Assembly (NCBI RefSeq): GCF_016802865.1
Contig: NZ_JAEVHM010000016.1
Span: forward strand, 1-59,066
DNA length: 59,066 nt
Direction: 5' to 3'
Source: Micromonospora parastrephiae
GTDB lineage: Bacteria; Actinomycetota; Actinomycetes; Mycobacteriales; Micromonosporaceae
Made by a program: the position numbers and the translations under genes
The notes under the pieces: model-generated
Told to the model about the DNA's origin: nothing
What the model saw: the letters and a program-made list of their open reading frames with translations, nothing else
The model's database searches: none
In this document: piece by piece, positions 47,169-58,028 of the stretch
Layout of the letters: every line of letters starts with the position of its first letter
Position numbering within the stretch: the stretch's first letter is position 1

Positions 47169-47738
47169 ATGGCCGCTGACGCCGGCCCTACCGGCAGCCC
47201 GGACACGGTCCTGGTCTGCGTCCGGGGTAACTCGGGCTCGGGCAAGAGCAGCATCGGCCGGGAGTTGCGGCGCCGGCACGGCCGGGGGTGCGCGCTGGTC
47301 GAACAGGACTACCTGCGTCGCATCGTGCTGCGCGAGCGGGACAGGCCCGGCGGCGCGGCGCCGGCGTTGATCGGGCAGACCGTCCGGTTCGCGCTGGACC
47401 ACGGCTACCACGTGGTGCTGGAGGGCATCCTGCACACCAGCCTCTACCGGACGCTGTTGACGGGCCTGCGGGACGACCATCGTGGGCGGTCGCTGTTCTG
47501 CTACCTCGACGTGTCCCTGCCCGAGACCCTGCGCCGGCACCTCACGCGCCCTCAGGTCAACGAGTTCACCGCCGAGTACATGAGTGGGATCTATTCGGCC
47601 CACGACGTCCTGGGCTGGCCCGACGAACTCGTCCTGCCGGAAAGCACCACGCTGGTGCAGGCCGTCGAGGCCATCGCCGCGGCCGCCGGACTACCCCAGA
47701 CCGGCCGCGTGGACGACGTCCTCCCGAACGTCCCCTGA
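47169..47738 (+). CDS. P-loop kinase/AAA_33-type ATPase, chromosomal copy
   Basis: A 189-residue protein with Walker A RGNSGSGKSS. It is about 85 percent identical by eye to the element protein at 29868-30437, with the same length and layout. Differences are scattered, so both copies are probably functional. The substrate is unknown. It is 1.4 kb outside attR and in the same orientation as the element copy, so homologous recombination between them could delete about 17 kb, including attR and the restriction genes. The aldo/keto reductase gene converges on it with a 12-base gap. Confidence 0.82.
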   Translation: MAADAGPTGSPDTVLVCVRGNSGSGKSSIGRELRRRHGRGCALVEQDYLRRIVLRERDRPGGAAPALIGQTVRFALDHGYHVVLEGILHTSLYRTLLTGLRDDHRGRSLFCYLDVSLPETLRRHLTRPQVNEFTAEYMSGIYSAHDVLGWPDELVLPESTTLVQAVEAIAAAAGLPQTGRVDDVLPNVP

Positions 47739-47750
47739 GTAGGCGGCGCC

Positions 47751-48770
47751 TCAGCGGCGTCGACGTGCCGGGTCGAGCAGGGCGGGCGGGGTGTCGAACT
47801 TCTCGTGGGCGGCGAGGTCGACGCCCGGAGCGACGATCGCGTCGATCGCGTCGAGCACGTCGGCGGAGAGCGCGGTGTCCGCTGCGTCAAGCTGGGAGCG
47901 CAGGTGGTCCGTGGTGCGGGGGCCGATGATCGCGCTGGTCACGGCGGGGTGCGCGGTGACGAAACCGAGCGCGAGCTGGATCATGGTCAGGCCGGCCTCC
48001 TCGGCGACCGCGGCCAGCTGCTCGACGGCGTCGAGCCGGGCCCGGTTGGCCGGGATGGTGGTGTCGAAGCGTTGCGGCAGGATCGCCGAGCGGCTGGTGG
48101 TGATCTCCCGGCCCGCACGGATCGCGCCCGACAGCCAACCCGAGGCCAGCGGGCTCCATGCCAGCACGCCGAGCCCGTACTGCTCGGTGACGGGCAGGAC
48201 GTGCGTCTCGACTCCGCGTTGCAGGATCGAGTAGCTGGGCTGCTCGGTGACGTAACGGCCGAGGTGGTGTTCCCGGGCGGCCCACTCGGCCTGCACGATG
48301 CGGTAGGCGGGGAACGTCGACGAGCCGAAGTAGCGGATCTTCCCCGCGCGCTGAAGGTCGGTCAGGGCCGACAGCGTCTCCTCGTCGCTGGTGCGCGGGT
48401 CCCACCGGTGGATCTGGTAGAGGTCGACGTGGTCGACGCCGAGGCGGCGGAGGCTGCTGTCCAGCTCGGTGACGAGCCAGCGCCGCGAGCTGCCCTGATG
48501 GTTGCGCTCGTCGCCCATCGGCATACCGGCCTTCGTGGCGAGCACGATGTCGTCGCGGCGGCCGGCGATGGCCTTGCCGACCATCTCCTCCGACTCGCCC
48601 TGGCTGTACATGTCGGCGGTGTCGATGAGGTTGATCCCGGCGTCCAGGGCGGCGCCCACGATGGCGGTGGCCTCGTCCTGGGTGGTGCGCCCCAGGCTGC
48701 CGAAGTTCATGGCGCCGAGCGCGAGGGTGCTGACCTGCACGCCGGTGCGGCCCAAGCTGCGGTACTGCAT
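47751..48770 (-). CDS. Aldo/keto reductase
   Basis: A 339-residue oxidoreductase of the AKR fold. It has the family pattern YRSLGRTGVQVSTLALGAMN, NLIDTADMYSQGESEEMVGK with the catalytic Asp and Tyr, KAGMPMGDERNHQGSSRRWL with Lys, and LGVDHVDLYQIHRWDPRTS with His. NADPH is the expected cofactor. The substrate is unknown. ATG 48770 follows GAGGA. It diverges from an AraC-type regulator across a region with inverted repeats, so that regulator may control it. Confidence 0.9.
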   Translation of the reverse strand: MQYRSLGRTGVQVSTLALGAMNFGSLGRTTQDEATAIVGAALDAGINLIDTADMYSQGESEEMVGKAIAGRRDDIVLATKAGMPMGDERNHQGSSRRWLVTELDSSLRRLGVDHVDLYQIHRWDPRTSDEETLSALTDLQRAGKIRYFGSSTFPAYRIVQAEWAAREHHLGRYVTEQPSYSILQRGVETHVLPVTEQYGLGVLAWSPLASGWLSGAIRAGREITTSRSAILPQRFDTTIPANRARLDAVEQLAAVAEEAGLTMIQLALGFVTAHPAVTSAIIGPRTTDHLRSQLDAADTALSADVLDAIDAIVAPGVDLAAHEKFDTPPALLDPARRRR

Positions 48771-48813
48771 GACGGTCCTCCAGAGCGGGGTACGTTTCAG
48801 GCAAGCGGATCGT

Positions 48814-48847
48814 CGTTCCGTTAACAACTATACGGAACGCTGTTCCG
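48814..48847 (+). promoter_or_regulatory. GTTCCG/CGGAAC repeats between AKR and AraC genes
   Basis: CGTTCCG (48814-48820), CGGAACG (48833-48839) and GTTCCG (48842-48847) form two overlapping inverted repeats, one with a 12-base and one with a 3-base gap. They lie between the divergent starts at 48770 and 48887, suiting a shared operator. Confidence 0.5.
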
Positions 48848-48886
48848 ATTGCCAATCGACACCCGCGATGTGGCACGATTTCGGCT

Positions 48887-49336
48887 GTGACCAGCACACC
48901 TGCCGAGGAGCAGCGCCTGCGCGATCTCGCTCGGCTGCGTCGCGTCCGGGATCGGATCGACCGGGAGTACGCGCAGCCGCTGGACGTGGAGGCGCTCGCC
49001 CACGGTGTGCACATGTCGTCCGGGCACCTCAGCCGGGCGTTCCGGCAGGCGTACGGAGAGTCCCCGTACAGCTACCTGATGACGCGACGCATCGAGCGCG
49101 CGATGGCCTTGCTGCGCCGAGGTGACCTCAGCGTCACCGACGTCTGTTTCGCGGTCGGCTGTTCGTCCCTGGGCACCTTCAGCACCCGCTTCACCGAGCT
49201 GGTGGGTGTTCCGCCCAGCGTCTACCGACGAGAGGCGGTGCGCGCGACGGCCGGGATGCCGTCCTGCGTGGCGAAGCAGGTGACCAGACCGATCAGGAAT
49301 CGAGAAGCCGCGCACCTCGGACCGCACCTAGCCTGA
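48887..49336 (+). CDS. AraC-family transcriptional regulator, short
   Basis: A 149-residue protein that is essentially only the AraC DNA-binding domain. Helix-turn-helix 1 is ALAHGVHMSSGHLSRAFRQA and helix-turn-helix 2 is SVTDVCFAVGCSSLGTFSTR, with FTELVGVPPSVYRR after it. No ligand domain is present. GTG 48887 starts the frame without a clear ribosome site. The VOC and UvrA-like genes follow on the same strand within a few bases, so it probably regulates this operon, the divergent reductase, or both. Confidence 0.88.
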   Translation: MTSTPAEEQRLRDLARLRRVRDRIDREYAQPLDVEALAHGVHMSSGHLSRAFRQAYGESPYSYLMTRRIERAMALLRRGDLSVTDVCFAVGCSSLGTFSTRFTELVGVPPSVYRREAVRATAGMPSCVAKQVTRPIRNREAAHLGPHLA

Positions 49337-49341
49337 CTGTC

Positions 49342-49752
49342 ATGGACATCAGCATTCACTCCAGCTTCCTCCCGCACACCGACCCGGACGCCTCCCTGGC
49401 CTTCTACCGCGACGTCCTCGGCTTCGAGATCCGCAACGACGTCGGATACCAGGGGATGCGCTGGATCACGGTCGGCCCCGCCGGTCAGCCCGACACGTCG
49501 ATCGTCCTGCACCCGCCGACCGCCAACCCCGGTCTCACCGACGACGAGCGCCGCACCATCGTGGAGATGATGGCCAAGGGCAGCTACTTCGGTGTCAACC
49601 TGGCCACCGCCGACCTGGACGAGACGTTCGGAAAGTTGGAGGGCAGCGGCGCCGAGGTCGTCCAGGAGCCGACCGACCAGCCGTACGGCGTCCGGGACTG
49701 CGCCTTCCGCGACCCCGCTGGCAACATGATCCGCATTCAGGAGAAGCATTGA
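49342..49752 (+). CDS. VOC-family (glyoxalase-like) protein
   Basis: A 136-residue protein of the vicinal-oxygen-chelate fold, with DASLAFYRDVLGFEIRNDVG in the first half and VRDCAFRDPAGNMIRIQEKH, including the C-terminal Glu, in the second. The N-terminal metal-type position lies in SSFLPHTDP. Members act as glyoxalases, dioxygenases, or antibiotic-binding proteins. It starts five bases after the AraC stop, and a UvrA-like gene follows, a combination that suggests drug or toxin resistance; that is inference. Confidence 0.88.
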   Translation: MDISIHSSFLPHTDPDASLAFYRDVLGFEIRNDVGYQGMRWITVGPAGQPDTSIVLHPPTANPGLTDDERRTIVEMMAKGSYFGVNLATADLDETFGKLEGSGAEVVQEPTDQPYGVRDCAFRDPAGNMIRIQEKH

Positions 49753-49787
49753 GCGGTCGGCGGGGCCGGGCGACAGGTGGAGGCACG

Positions 49788-52169
<2,382 letters not shown>

Positions 52170-52187
52170 CCCGGCCGCCCGGCGGCG

Positions 52188-53038
52188 TCAGAAGAGGGTC
52201 AGTGGCTCGACCGGAATCGGCTCGGGCAGCGCGTCGAGGCCGGGCACCCGCGCCCGTACCTCGTCGTGGAAGCGGCGGGCGAGCACCGGCGCGTCGGCGT
52301 TGTCCGGGGTGTGGACGAACACCGTCGGCGAGCGTCCCGCACGCAGCCAGTCGGCGGTGACCTCGATCCAGTGCTGCCATCCCTCGACGGTCCGGGCGGT
52401 GTCGTCGCGGCCGAGGTAGCGGACGATCGGCCGGTCGGTCAGCGCCACCGACCGCAGCGGTACGCGCGGCTTCTTGGTCCAGGCGTCCCGCTCCGCGTCG
52501 CTGCTCGGAGGGGTGGCGAAGAACGCGGTGGTGTCGAACGGGACCCACTCGGCGTCCACGCCGGCGAGGGTCTGTTCGAGAAGCCGGGTCGCGCGGGCGT
52601 CGGTGAAGAACGCCGGATGGCGGACCTCCACGGCGTACCGGTGGGAACGGGGGAGGTGGCCCAGGAAACGACCCAGGGTCGGCACGTCGGCGGGGGAGAA
52701 CGAGCCGGGCAACTGGATCCACAGAGCATGGGTACGCGGACCGAGCGGCTCGATCGCGTCCAGGAAGGCGCGCAGCGGCTCACCGGTGTCGGTGAGCCGG
52801 TGTTCGTGCGTGACGACCCTGGGAAGCTTGAGGACGAAGCGGAAACCCGGGTCGGTCTGCGCGGCCCACGACGCCACGGTCTCCCGGCTCGGCGTCGCGT
52901 AGAACGTCGTATTTCCCTCGACGGCGTCGCACCAGCCCGCGTAGTGCCGCAGACGCTCCTGCGCGCGAGCGGATGCGCCAGCAGCCGACCCTGCCACGCC
53001 CGGTGGGTCCACATCGCGCATCCCACGGAAAGCCGCAC
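52188..53038 (-). pseudogene. DUF72-family protein, frameshifted
   Basis: A DUF72 (YecE-like) protein of about 283 residues, split between two frames. GTG 53038, after GGAGGGAGGG, starts RLSVGCAMWTHRAWQGRLLA, the family N-terminus. The remaining family sequence (ERLRHYAGWCDAVEGNTTFY, FRFVLKLPRVVTHEHRL, RYLGRDDTARTVEGWQHWIE) is in another frame down to 52188. The switch near 52960-52968, in a CGCGCG run, equals one missing base. The fold is a TIM barrel; the function is unknown. The convergent UvrA-like gene ends 18 bases away. Confidence 0.78.
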
Positions 53039-53137
53039 GACCGCCCTCCCTCCGGTGAACCGCGACTGGCCGGAGCCCACGGTATACGCGCGTCGGGCGT
53101 GACCGGACCGACGGTGCGGCAGGTAGGGTCCGACGCC

Positions 53138-54154
53138 ATGCGTCTGCTGTTCGCCAGCCTTGCGTCCGTCGGGCACACCTACCCGCTGATCCCGCTGGCG
53201 GTCGCCGCCCGGGACGCCGGTCACGAGGTGCACTTCGCCGCGGGTACGGCGGTGCACCCGCCGCTGGCCGCGAACGGCCTGCGGCCGTTCCGCCCCGGCG
53301 ACGCCTTCTACGAGGTGTACGCCGAGGATCTCGAACCCGAGCTGGCGCGGCTGCGCCCCGACCTTGTGGTGCACGAATGGGGGCTGCCCGGCGCGGCCGT
53401 CGCCGCCGAGCGGGCCGGCATTCCCGGCATTTGGCACGGCTTCGGCCGGATGTACCCCGACGGCATCGGACTGGAACTGCCGACAGGGAATCCCGAGGTC
53501 GCTGGTCGCCGGCACGTCGACATCTGCCCGCCCTCGTTGCAGGACAGGGACTTCCTCGACACGGAACGGCGGATCGAGCTGCGGCCGGTGCCGTTCTCGC
53601 CGCCCGGCGCGCTGCCCGCCCTGCTCGGCCGCCGTACGTCACGGCCGCTGATCTACCTGACCCTCGGTACGGCGTTCGGCACGCCGGAGCTGTTGCGCAC
53701 GGCCATCGCAGGGCTGACGACGCTGGACGCGCGGGTGGTGGTTGCCGCCGGTCGGGTGCCGCCGCAGGAGCTTGGCGGGATCCCCGAGAACGTGACCGTG
53801 CAGCCCTGGGTGCCGCAGGCGGAACTGCTGCCGTACGTCGACGCCGTCGTGCATCACGGCGGCAGCGGCACCACCCTCGGCGCTCTCGCGGCCGGCGTAC
53901 CGCAGCTGTTGTTGCCGCAGGGCGCCGACCAGTTCGCCAATGCCGACGCGGTCAGCGTCGCGGGTGCCGCGCTGCGCCTTCTTCCCGGCGAGGTGAACGC
54001 GGACGCCATCGCCGAGCAGACCCGCAGGCTGCTGCCGCAGCACGGCACGGGCGAGCAGCGCGACGCCGCCCGTGCGCTCGCCGAGGAGATCGCCCGCATG
54101 CCCTCGCCGGCCACCGTCGTCCGCCGGCTACCGGAGTACGCCGAGACCGCTTGA
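53138..54154 (+). CDS. GT1-family glycosyltransferase
   Basis: A 338-residue GT-B enzyme resembling macrolide and antibiotic glycosyltransferases. The N-terminal domain starts with MRLLFASLASVGHTYPLIPL (acceptor side, with the conserved His). The C-terminal donor domain has VQPWVPQAELLPYVDAVVHH and GGSGTTLGALAAGVPQLLLP, then QGADQFANADAV. Donor and acceptor cannot be told. It is somewhat short for the family, which often has about 380-400 residues. ATG 53138 is chosen; the frame is open upstream without coding character. It diverges from the DUF72 gene with 99 bases between the starts. Confidence 0.87.
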   Translation: MRLLFASLASVGHTYPLIPLAVAARDAGHEVHFAAGTAVHPPLAANGLRPFRPGDAFYEVYAEDLEPELARLRPDLVVHEWGLPGAAVAAERAGIPGIWHGFGRMYPDGIGLELPTGNPEVAGRRHVDICPPSLQDRDFLDTERRIELRPVPFSPPGALPALLGRRTSRPLIYLTLGTAFGTPELLRTAIAGLTTLDARVVVAAGRVPPQELGGIPENVTVQPWVPQAELLPYVDAVVHHGGSGTTLGALAAGVPQLLLPQGADQFANADAVSVAGAALRLLPGEVNADAIAEQTRRLLPQHGTGEQRDAARALAEEIARMPSPATVVRRLPEYAETA

Positions 54155-54207
54155 ACCTCAGTCCTCGACAGCAGTGTCGGCGTCAAGTGATCAGTCAGCG
54201 AGCAATC

Positions 54208-54252
54208 GTCAACTTGAGGTTGACGCAGTGATGGCGTCAACTTATGGTTGAC
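54208..54252 (+). promoter_or_regulatory. Leaderless promoter with twin GTCAAC-N5-GTTGAC operators
   Basis: Two inverted repeats GTCAAC-N5-GTTGAC lie at 54208-54224 and 54236-54252. The first covers the -35 element TTGACG (54220-54225). The second covers the -10 element TATGGT (54243-54248) after a 17-base spacer. ATG 54255 is six bases further, so the message should be leaderless. A protein bound here would block the promoter, most likely the HTH protein encoded directly downstream. Confidence 0.75.
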
Positions 54253-54254
54253 GC

Positions 54255-54986
54255 ATGACCGAATCTGTCCCGGCAAGTAACGCACTGAAGCTCGACGACC
54301 TCATTCAGTCGATCAAGAAGCTGCACACCGACGCGCTCGACCAGCTCACCGACGCCGTCCTCGTCGCCGACCACCTCGGCGAGGTCGCGGACCACCTGAT
54401 CGGGCACTTCGTCGACCAGGCGCGGCGCTCGGGCGCCTCCTGGACCGACATCGGCCGCAGCATGGGGGTCAGCAAGCAGGCCGCGCAGAAGCGCTTCGTG
54501 GCGAAGGCGTCCACCGACGCCGGAGCGCTCGACCCGAGCGCCGGCTTCGGCCGGTTCACCCTCCGGGCCCGCAACGTGGTGATGGCCTCGCAGGAGGAGG
54601 CTCGCGCCACCGGTCACGCCGAGATCGGCCCGGAGCACCTGGTGCTGGGCCTGCTGGCCGAGCCGGAAGGGCTGGCCGCCAAGGTGATGGCCGGTCGCGG
54701 CGCAACGCCGGAGGCCGTGCGGGAGGCGGTCGGCGCGGCCCTCCCGCCGCCGGCCGACCAGGTCCCGGACCTCATCCCGTACGACGCCCGCGGCAAGAAG
54801 GCGCTGGAGCTGACCTTCCGGGAGGCGCTGCGCCTCGGGCACAACTACATCGGCACGGAGCACATCCTGCTCGCCCTGCTGGAGCAGGAGGACGGCACCG
54901 GCGTGCTGAACGACCTCGGTCTGGAGAAGGCGGCGGTCGAGGCCGACCTGAGTGCCGTCCTCGCCGCCGTCGTCGGGCAGAAGTGA
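54255..54986 (+). CDS. HTH protein with Clp N-terminal-type repeats
   Basis: A 243-residue protein. The N-terminal part is helical with a helix-turn-helix (RRSGASWTDIGRSMGVSKQA, about residues 55-75). Two Clp_N-like repeats follow, FTLRARNVVMASQEEARATG plus IGPEHLVLGLLAEPEGLAAK, and LEREA-like LELTFREALRLGHNYIGTEH plus ILLALLEQEDGTGVLNDLGL. It has no ATPase domain. The Clp_N fold could bind a ClpC-type chaperone or mimic its substrate-binding face, so the protein may be a repressor whose level or activity responds to proteolysis. The twin operators over its own promoter support autorepression. Confidence 0.85.
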   Translation: MTESVPASNALKLDDLIQSIKKLHTDALDQLTDAVLVADHLGEVADHLIGHFVDQARRSGASWTDIGRSMGVSKQAAQKRFVAKASTDAGALDPSAGFGRFTLRARNVVMASQEEARATGHAEIGPEHLVLGLLAEPEGLAAKVMAGRGATPEAVREAVGAALPPPADQVPDLIPYDARGKKALELTFREALRLGHNYIGTEHILLALLEQEDGTGVLNDLGLEKAAVEADLSAVLAAVVGQK

Positions 54987-54996
54987 CCGCCCGAGG

Positions 54997-55515
54997 TCAG
55001 GGCGCCTCGGGGAAGCCGTAGCGCAGGGCGTGCTCCGGATCGGCCGGGTCGATCTGGCGCACGCCCGCGTCGGCGAGGCGCTTGTTGACCTCGTCGAGCT
55101 GCTCGCGCACCAGTCGGGCCTCCTCCTCGGTGACCCGGCCCCGGTGCGGCTTGCCGGCGTGCTCCAGCGTGCCGTAGTCGATTTTCTCCGCGCTCTTGCG
55201 GGCCTTGGGCGGGCGGACCCGCTCGGCGGTCTTCAGCAACTGCGCCATCGGCACGTCGGTGGCCATCGCGTCGAACTCGCTGGCGGTCAGCACCACCCGC
55301 CGGGGCTCGCCGCCGCCGTGCCGGTCGTGGATCTCGACCACGGCGACGTCCAGGGCGGCGTCGTCGATGTTCTCCACCTCGGCCGGGGTGGCGTCCAACT
55401 GCACGGGCCCGGCGACCAGGTCCGGGTGCTCCAGGACGACGACGCGCACCGCCTCGTCGTCCTGCTGGAGAACGGTGCCGGTGAAGTCGGAGACGTGGAT
55501 CGTCTTCTTGCCCAT
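54997..55515 (-). CDS. Conserved actinobacterial protein of unknown function
   Basis: A 172-residue soluble protein starting at ATG 55515 after GGAGAAG; the frame extends upstream to 55557. The N-terminal half is a beta-rich domain (KKTIHVSDFTGTVLQQDDEA). The C-terminal half is charged and helical with KIDYGTLEHAGKPHRGRVTE and VREQLDEVNKRLADAGVRQI, ending in DPEHALRYGF. The last part looks well conserved, but I know no named family. It converges with the Clp_N/HTH gene with only 10 bases between the stops. Confidence 0.75.
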   Translation of the reverse strand: MGKKTIHVSDFTGTVLQQDDEAVRVVVLEHPDLVAGPVQLDATPAEVENIDDAALDVAVVEIHDRHGGGEPRRVVLTASEFDAMATDVPMAQLLKTAERVRPPKARKSAEKIDYGTLEHAGKPHRGRVTEEEARLVREQLDEVNKRLADAGVRQIDPADPEHALRYGFPEAP

Positions 55516-55629
55516 GCGCGGAGCTTCTCCTGTCGTAGGCCGGATGCGGGACCACAAGAAATTACCCGACAGGTGTGCGAAAGCCGCCGCTGGACCTCCT
55601 CCGGTGTGTCGTCCGGCGCGAACTCAGAG

Positions 55630-55857
55630 TCAGTGCGTGTTCAGGCCGTGCCGACTGGAGCTGCCGACGCGCAGTTTGTTCAGCGCGGCCCACGACATGC
55701 CGTTGGCATCGCCTGTCGCCCGCGGCCCCCGATGGCGTGGTTGGGCCGGGAGGCGTTCGACTGCCTCCGCTGCCGCCCAGAGGCGCTCGGGGTCCTGCTG
55801 GTGGCGGTCGTTCGGCTGAATCGGCATGACCATACCGTCCCAAACAAAGGTGTCCAT
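55630..55857 (-). CDS. Small protein of unknown function
   Basis: A 75-residue frame ending in AALNKLRVGSSSRHGLNTH. It may start at ATG 55857 or at ATG 55827 (MPIQPNDRHQQ). TAGGTA, nine bases before ATG 55857 on this strand, could be a -10 element. The ordered C-terminus and coding-like composition favour a real gene, but I know no family. Confidence 0.45.
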   Translation of the reverse strand: MDTFVWDGMVMPIQPNDRHQQDPERLWAAAEAVERLPAQPRHRGPRATGDANGMSWAALNKLRVGSSSRHGLNTH

Positions 55858-55866
55858 GTATGGAAA

Positions 55867-55901
55867 TACCTATGACGGTCGATAGGTGCACCTAGGTGCT
55901 C
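55867..55901. promoter_or_regulatory. Cluster of AGGT/ACCT inverted repeats
   Basis: ACCTAT (55868-55873) with ATAGGT (55882-55887), then the 12-base palindrome TAGGTGCACCTA (55883-55894) followed by another AGGTG. They lie between the small minus-strand gene and the GNAT gene, and could be a shared operator. The regulator is unknown. Confidence 0.4.
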
Positions 55902-55987
55902 GGTCCTCCGGCCCTGGGGATCGTCCGCCCGACCGGCCCGCCCGGCGTACGGTGATCCACGACGGGCCGGGTGACGGGGAGGTACGC

Positions 55988-56650
55988 ATGCTCGACCGAC
56001 GGCTCCAGCTGCACCTGGCCGCCTGGCTCGGGCAGTGGCCGGCCGGGCCGGGTCTGCACGTGGTCGGCTCGCACCGGCGGGCCAAGCCGGCCTGGGACGG
56101 TCGACTGCGTCCGGCGCTCGCCGTGGACACCGGTCGCAGCGCCGTGCTCTCCGTGGCGCCGGACCGGGTGGCCGCGGTCCGCGCGCTGGCCCGCGGCGTA
56201 CCGGGCCGGCTGGTTGCCGCGCTGCCGGAGGCGGTCGGTCTGCCCCAGTGGTGCGTGCACGACGGCCCGTTCCGGTGGAGCGTGGCTCCCGCGCCGCTAC
56301 CCGACGTGGGGGAGTGGACCGAGTCCACCGCCCCCGGGCTGCCACCCTGGTTGCGACTGTTCGACCGGCCGGTGCTGGTGGTCCGCGATGCTAACGGCAA
56401 CTACCTGGCCGGGGCCGGGATGAAGCGGCACGACGCGTACGGGCAGGAGTTGGCCGTCGGCACCGTGCCCGCCGCCCGGGGTCGCGGCCTCGCCCGTCGG
56501 CTGGTGGCGCAGGCGGCGCGGCGGGTGCTCGACGAGGGCGCGGTGCCCACCTATCTGCATGAGCGGGACAATCTCGCCTCCGCCCGGGTCGCCGACGCGG
56601 CGGGTTTTCCGGACCGGGGCTGGCGCGCGTACGGGGTCTATCCGCGCTGA
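55988..56650 (+). CDS. GNAT-family N-acetyltransferase
   Basis: A 220-residue protein. The GNAT part is in the C-terminal half: AVGTVPAARGRGLARRLVAQ is motif A with the Q/RxxGxG/A acetyl-CoA loop, and PTYLHERDNLASARVADAAG is motif B. The N-terminal half (LAAWLGQWPAGPGLHVVGSH) is a second, degenerate domain, as in two-domain GNAT proteins. The substrate is unknown. ATG 55988 follows GGGGAGGT; the frame is open from 55886 without coding character. A strong terminator follows. Confidence 0.85.
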   Translation: MLDRRLQLHLAAWLGQWPAGPGLHVVGSHRRAKPAWDGRLRPALAVDTGRSAVLSVAPDRVAAVRALARGVPGRLVAALPEAVGLPQWCVHDGPFRWSVAPAPLPDVGEWTESTAPGLPPWLRLFDRPVLVVRDANGNYLAGAGMKRHDAYGQELAVGTVPAARGRGLARRLVAQAARRVLDEGAVPTYLHERDNLASARVADAAGFPDRGWRAYGVYPR

Positions 56651-56667
56651 CGCTTGACCGCGTCGGG

Positions 56668-56705
56668 CGCGGACCGTGGATCCCGGGCCGGATCCACGGT
56701 CCGCG
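56668..56705 (+). terminator. Terminator after the GNAT gene
   Basis: A perfect 16-bp stem (CGCGGACCGTGGATCC and complement) with a six-base loop, 18 bases after the stop. Confidence 0.82.
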
Positions 56706-56873
56706 ACCTCCCCCCAGGTCCCGGTTTCGGGCGACCGTCCACGCGTGGGCGGGCCGGTTCGTGCCGATCACGCTACGTATCGAGCAAGCTCGGTGCAAGG
56801 TGCGAGCTGTCGGTTCGGAGTGTCGAATAGTGGACTTGACCTGCATGTCGGTCGGGCGGGGAGTGCAGACCCG

Positions 56874-57581
56874 TCAGTGACGTAGCGTGCGGATCAGGTC
56901 GAGCACCTGTCGGGTCACGGGGCGTAGGACCCGGAGCCGGGACAGCGCCGTGAGCCGGTCGATCAGCGGGACGACGCCGTCGATCAACTGCCGGGTCTTG
57001 GTCTGCCCGGGCGACCTGTCGTGCACCCAGTAGAGGACCACGCCCATGTACGCCAGCCAGAGCAGCTCGGGCAACTGCGGACGCAGGTCGGCGTCGACCT
57101 TGGCGGTCGAGCCCGTCAGCACCTCGGCGAAGAGGTCGATGGCCGCCTCCCGGGGCCCGGACGACTCCGCGGAGAAGGGGCTGAGTGGGGAGGTCGGCTC
57201 CGCAGCCGTCTTGAAGAAGGTGGCCGCGAACTCGTGCGACGGCGTCAGCACGTCGATCCCCGCGTGCAGCACCCCGGCCAGCCGGGCGCCGAACGACTCC
57301 TCCCGATCGAGCACGGGCTGGGCGGCGGCCCGGTGCTCGACCTGGGACTGGGCGTAGAACTCCTGGATCAGGTGGTCCTTGGAGCCGAAGTAGTAGTAGG
57401 CGTTGCCGACCGCCACGCCGGCCTCCTGCGCGATGGCCCGCATGGTGGTCTGGGCGTAACCGCGCTCGCGGAACAGCCGCATCGCGGTGTCCCGGATCAG
57501 CTGCCGGGTCTGCTCGCCCCGGGCGGTGGCAGGATCACCCGCAGTGGTCGTCGGCGCAGGCTGCTCGGTCATCGGGGTCAC
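56874..57581 (-). CDS. TetR-family transcriptional regulator
   Basis: A 235-residue regulator. The helix-turn-helix is TTMRAIAQEAGVAVGNAYYY, followed by FGSKDHLIQEFYAQ, as in TetR proteins. The C-terminal ligand domain (about residues 75-230) has LLWLAYMGVVLYWVHDRSPG, seen in TetR regulators of lipid or membrane genes. GTG 57581 or ATG 57572 is the start; the N-terminus overlaps the end of the DCC gene. It is the last gene of a three-gene unit whose promoter carries two TTGAAC palindromes, so it probably represses its own operon. Confidence 0.9.
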   Translation of the reverse strand: MTPMTEQPAPTTTAGDPATARGEQTRQLIRDTAMRLFRERGYAQTTMRAIAQEAGVAVGNAYYYFGSKDHLIQEFYAQSQVEHRAAAQPVLDREESFGARLAGVLHAGIDVLTPSHEFAATFFKTAAEPTSPLSPFSAESSGPREAAIDLFAEVLTGSTAKVDADLRPQLPELLWLAYMGVVLYWVHDRSPGQTKTRQLIDGVVPLIDRLTALSRLRVLRPVTRQVLDLIRTLRH

Positions 57582-58028
57582 CGTATCCCGCCGATTCGTC
57601 GGTCGGCTCGGCCCGTGGGTCGCGGACCCGCTCCCGTATCGCCGAGGCGGCGGCCACCACCTGCCGGGCCAGCGGCATCAGGTGGGGTCGGGCCAACCGC
57701 TCGGCGGTGGAGCGATGGTCGGCCAGCGCCCAGAGGCAGGCGAACCAGGCGCCGTCGCCCGCGTACACCTCGCCGGTGTCGGCGACCACGGTGAGGTCGC
57801 GCAGCGTCGCGTCGTGGTCCAGGCCGGGGAAACGCCGCCGGGCCTCGACGACCCGGCCGGCACGAAATCCAGGGGTACGAGTTGGGCGCGCGATGCCAGC
57901 CACCGGCGGGCCGCACGGCAGATCGGGCAGGTCGCGTCGAACAGGACCGTGAACCCCCGGATCCCACCGCCCCCGTGAGCGGTGGGATCCGGGAGCCGGC
58001 CGCCGCCGTCGGTCGGTGGCCGGGTCAT
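57535..58028 (-). pseudogene. DCC-family thiol-disulfide oxidoreductase (DUF393), frameshifted
   Basis: Two frames together give a DUF393 protein of about 164 residues. The first starts at ATG 58028, overlapping the preceding stop by ATGA, and has VLFDATCPICRAARRWLASR with the CPIC redox motif and LVPLDFVPAG. The second continues with VVEARRRFPGLDHDATLRDL and VVADTGEVYAGDGAWFACLW down to 57535. The switch, at the GGG run 57852-57854, equals one missing G. Family knowledge: the fold is thioredoxin-like and the role is unclear. It is co-transcribed with the membrane protein before it and the TetR gene after it. Confidence 0.8.

Noticed and set aside
47051..47179. 42-codon frame before the chromosomal kinase.
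   Set aside because: It overlaps the kinase start in another frame and has no ribosome site; it may be a fragment, but support is too thin.
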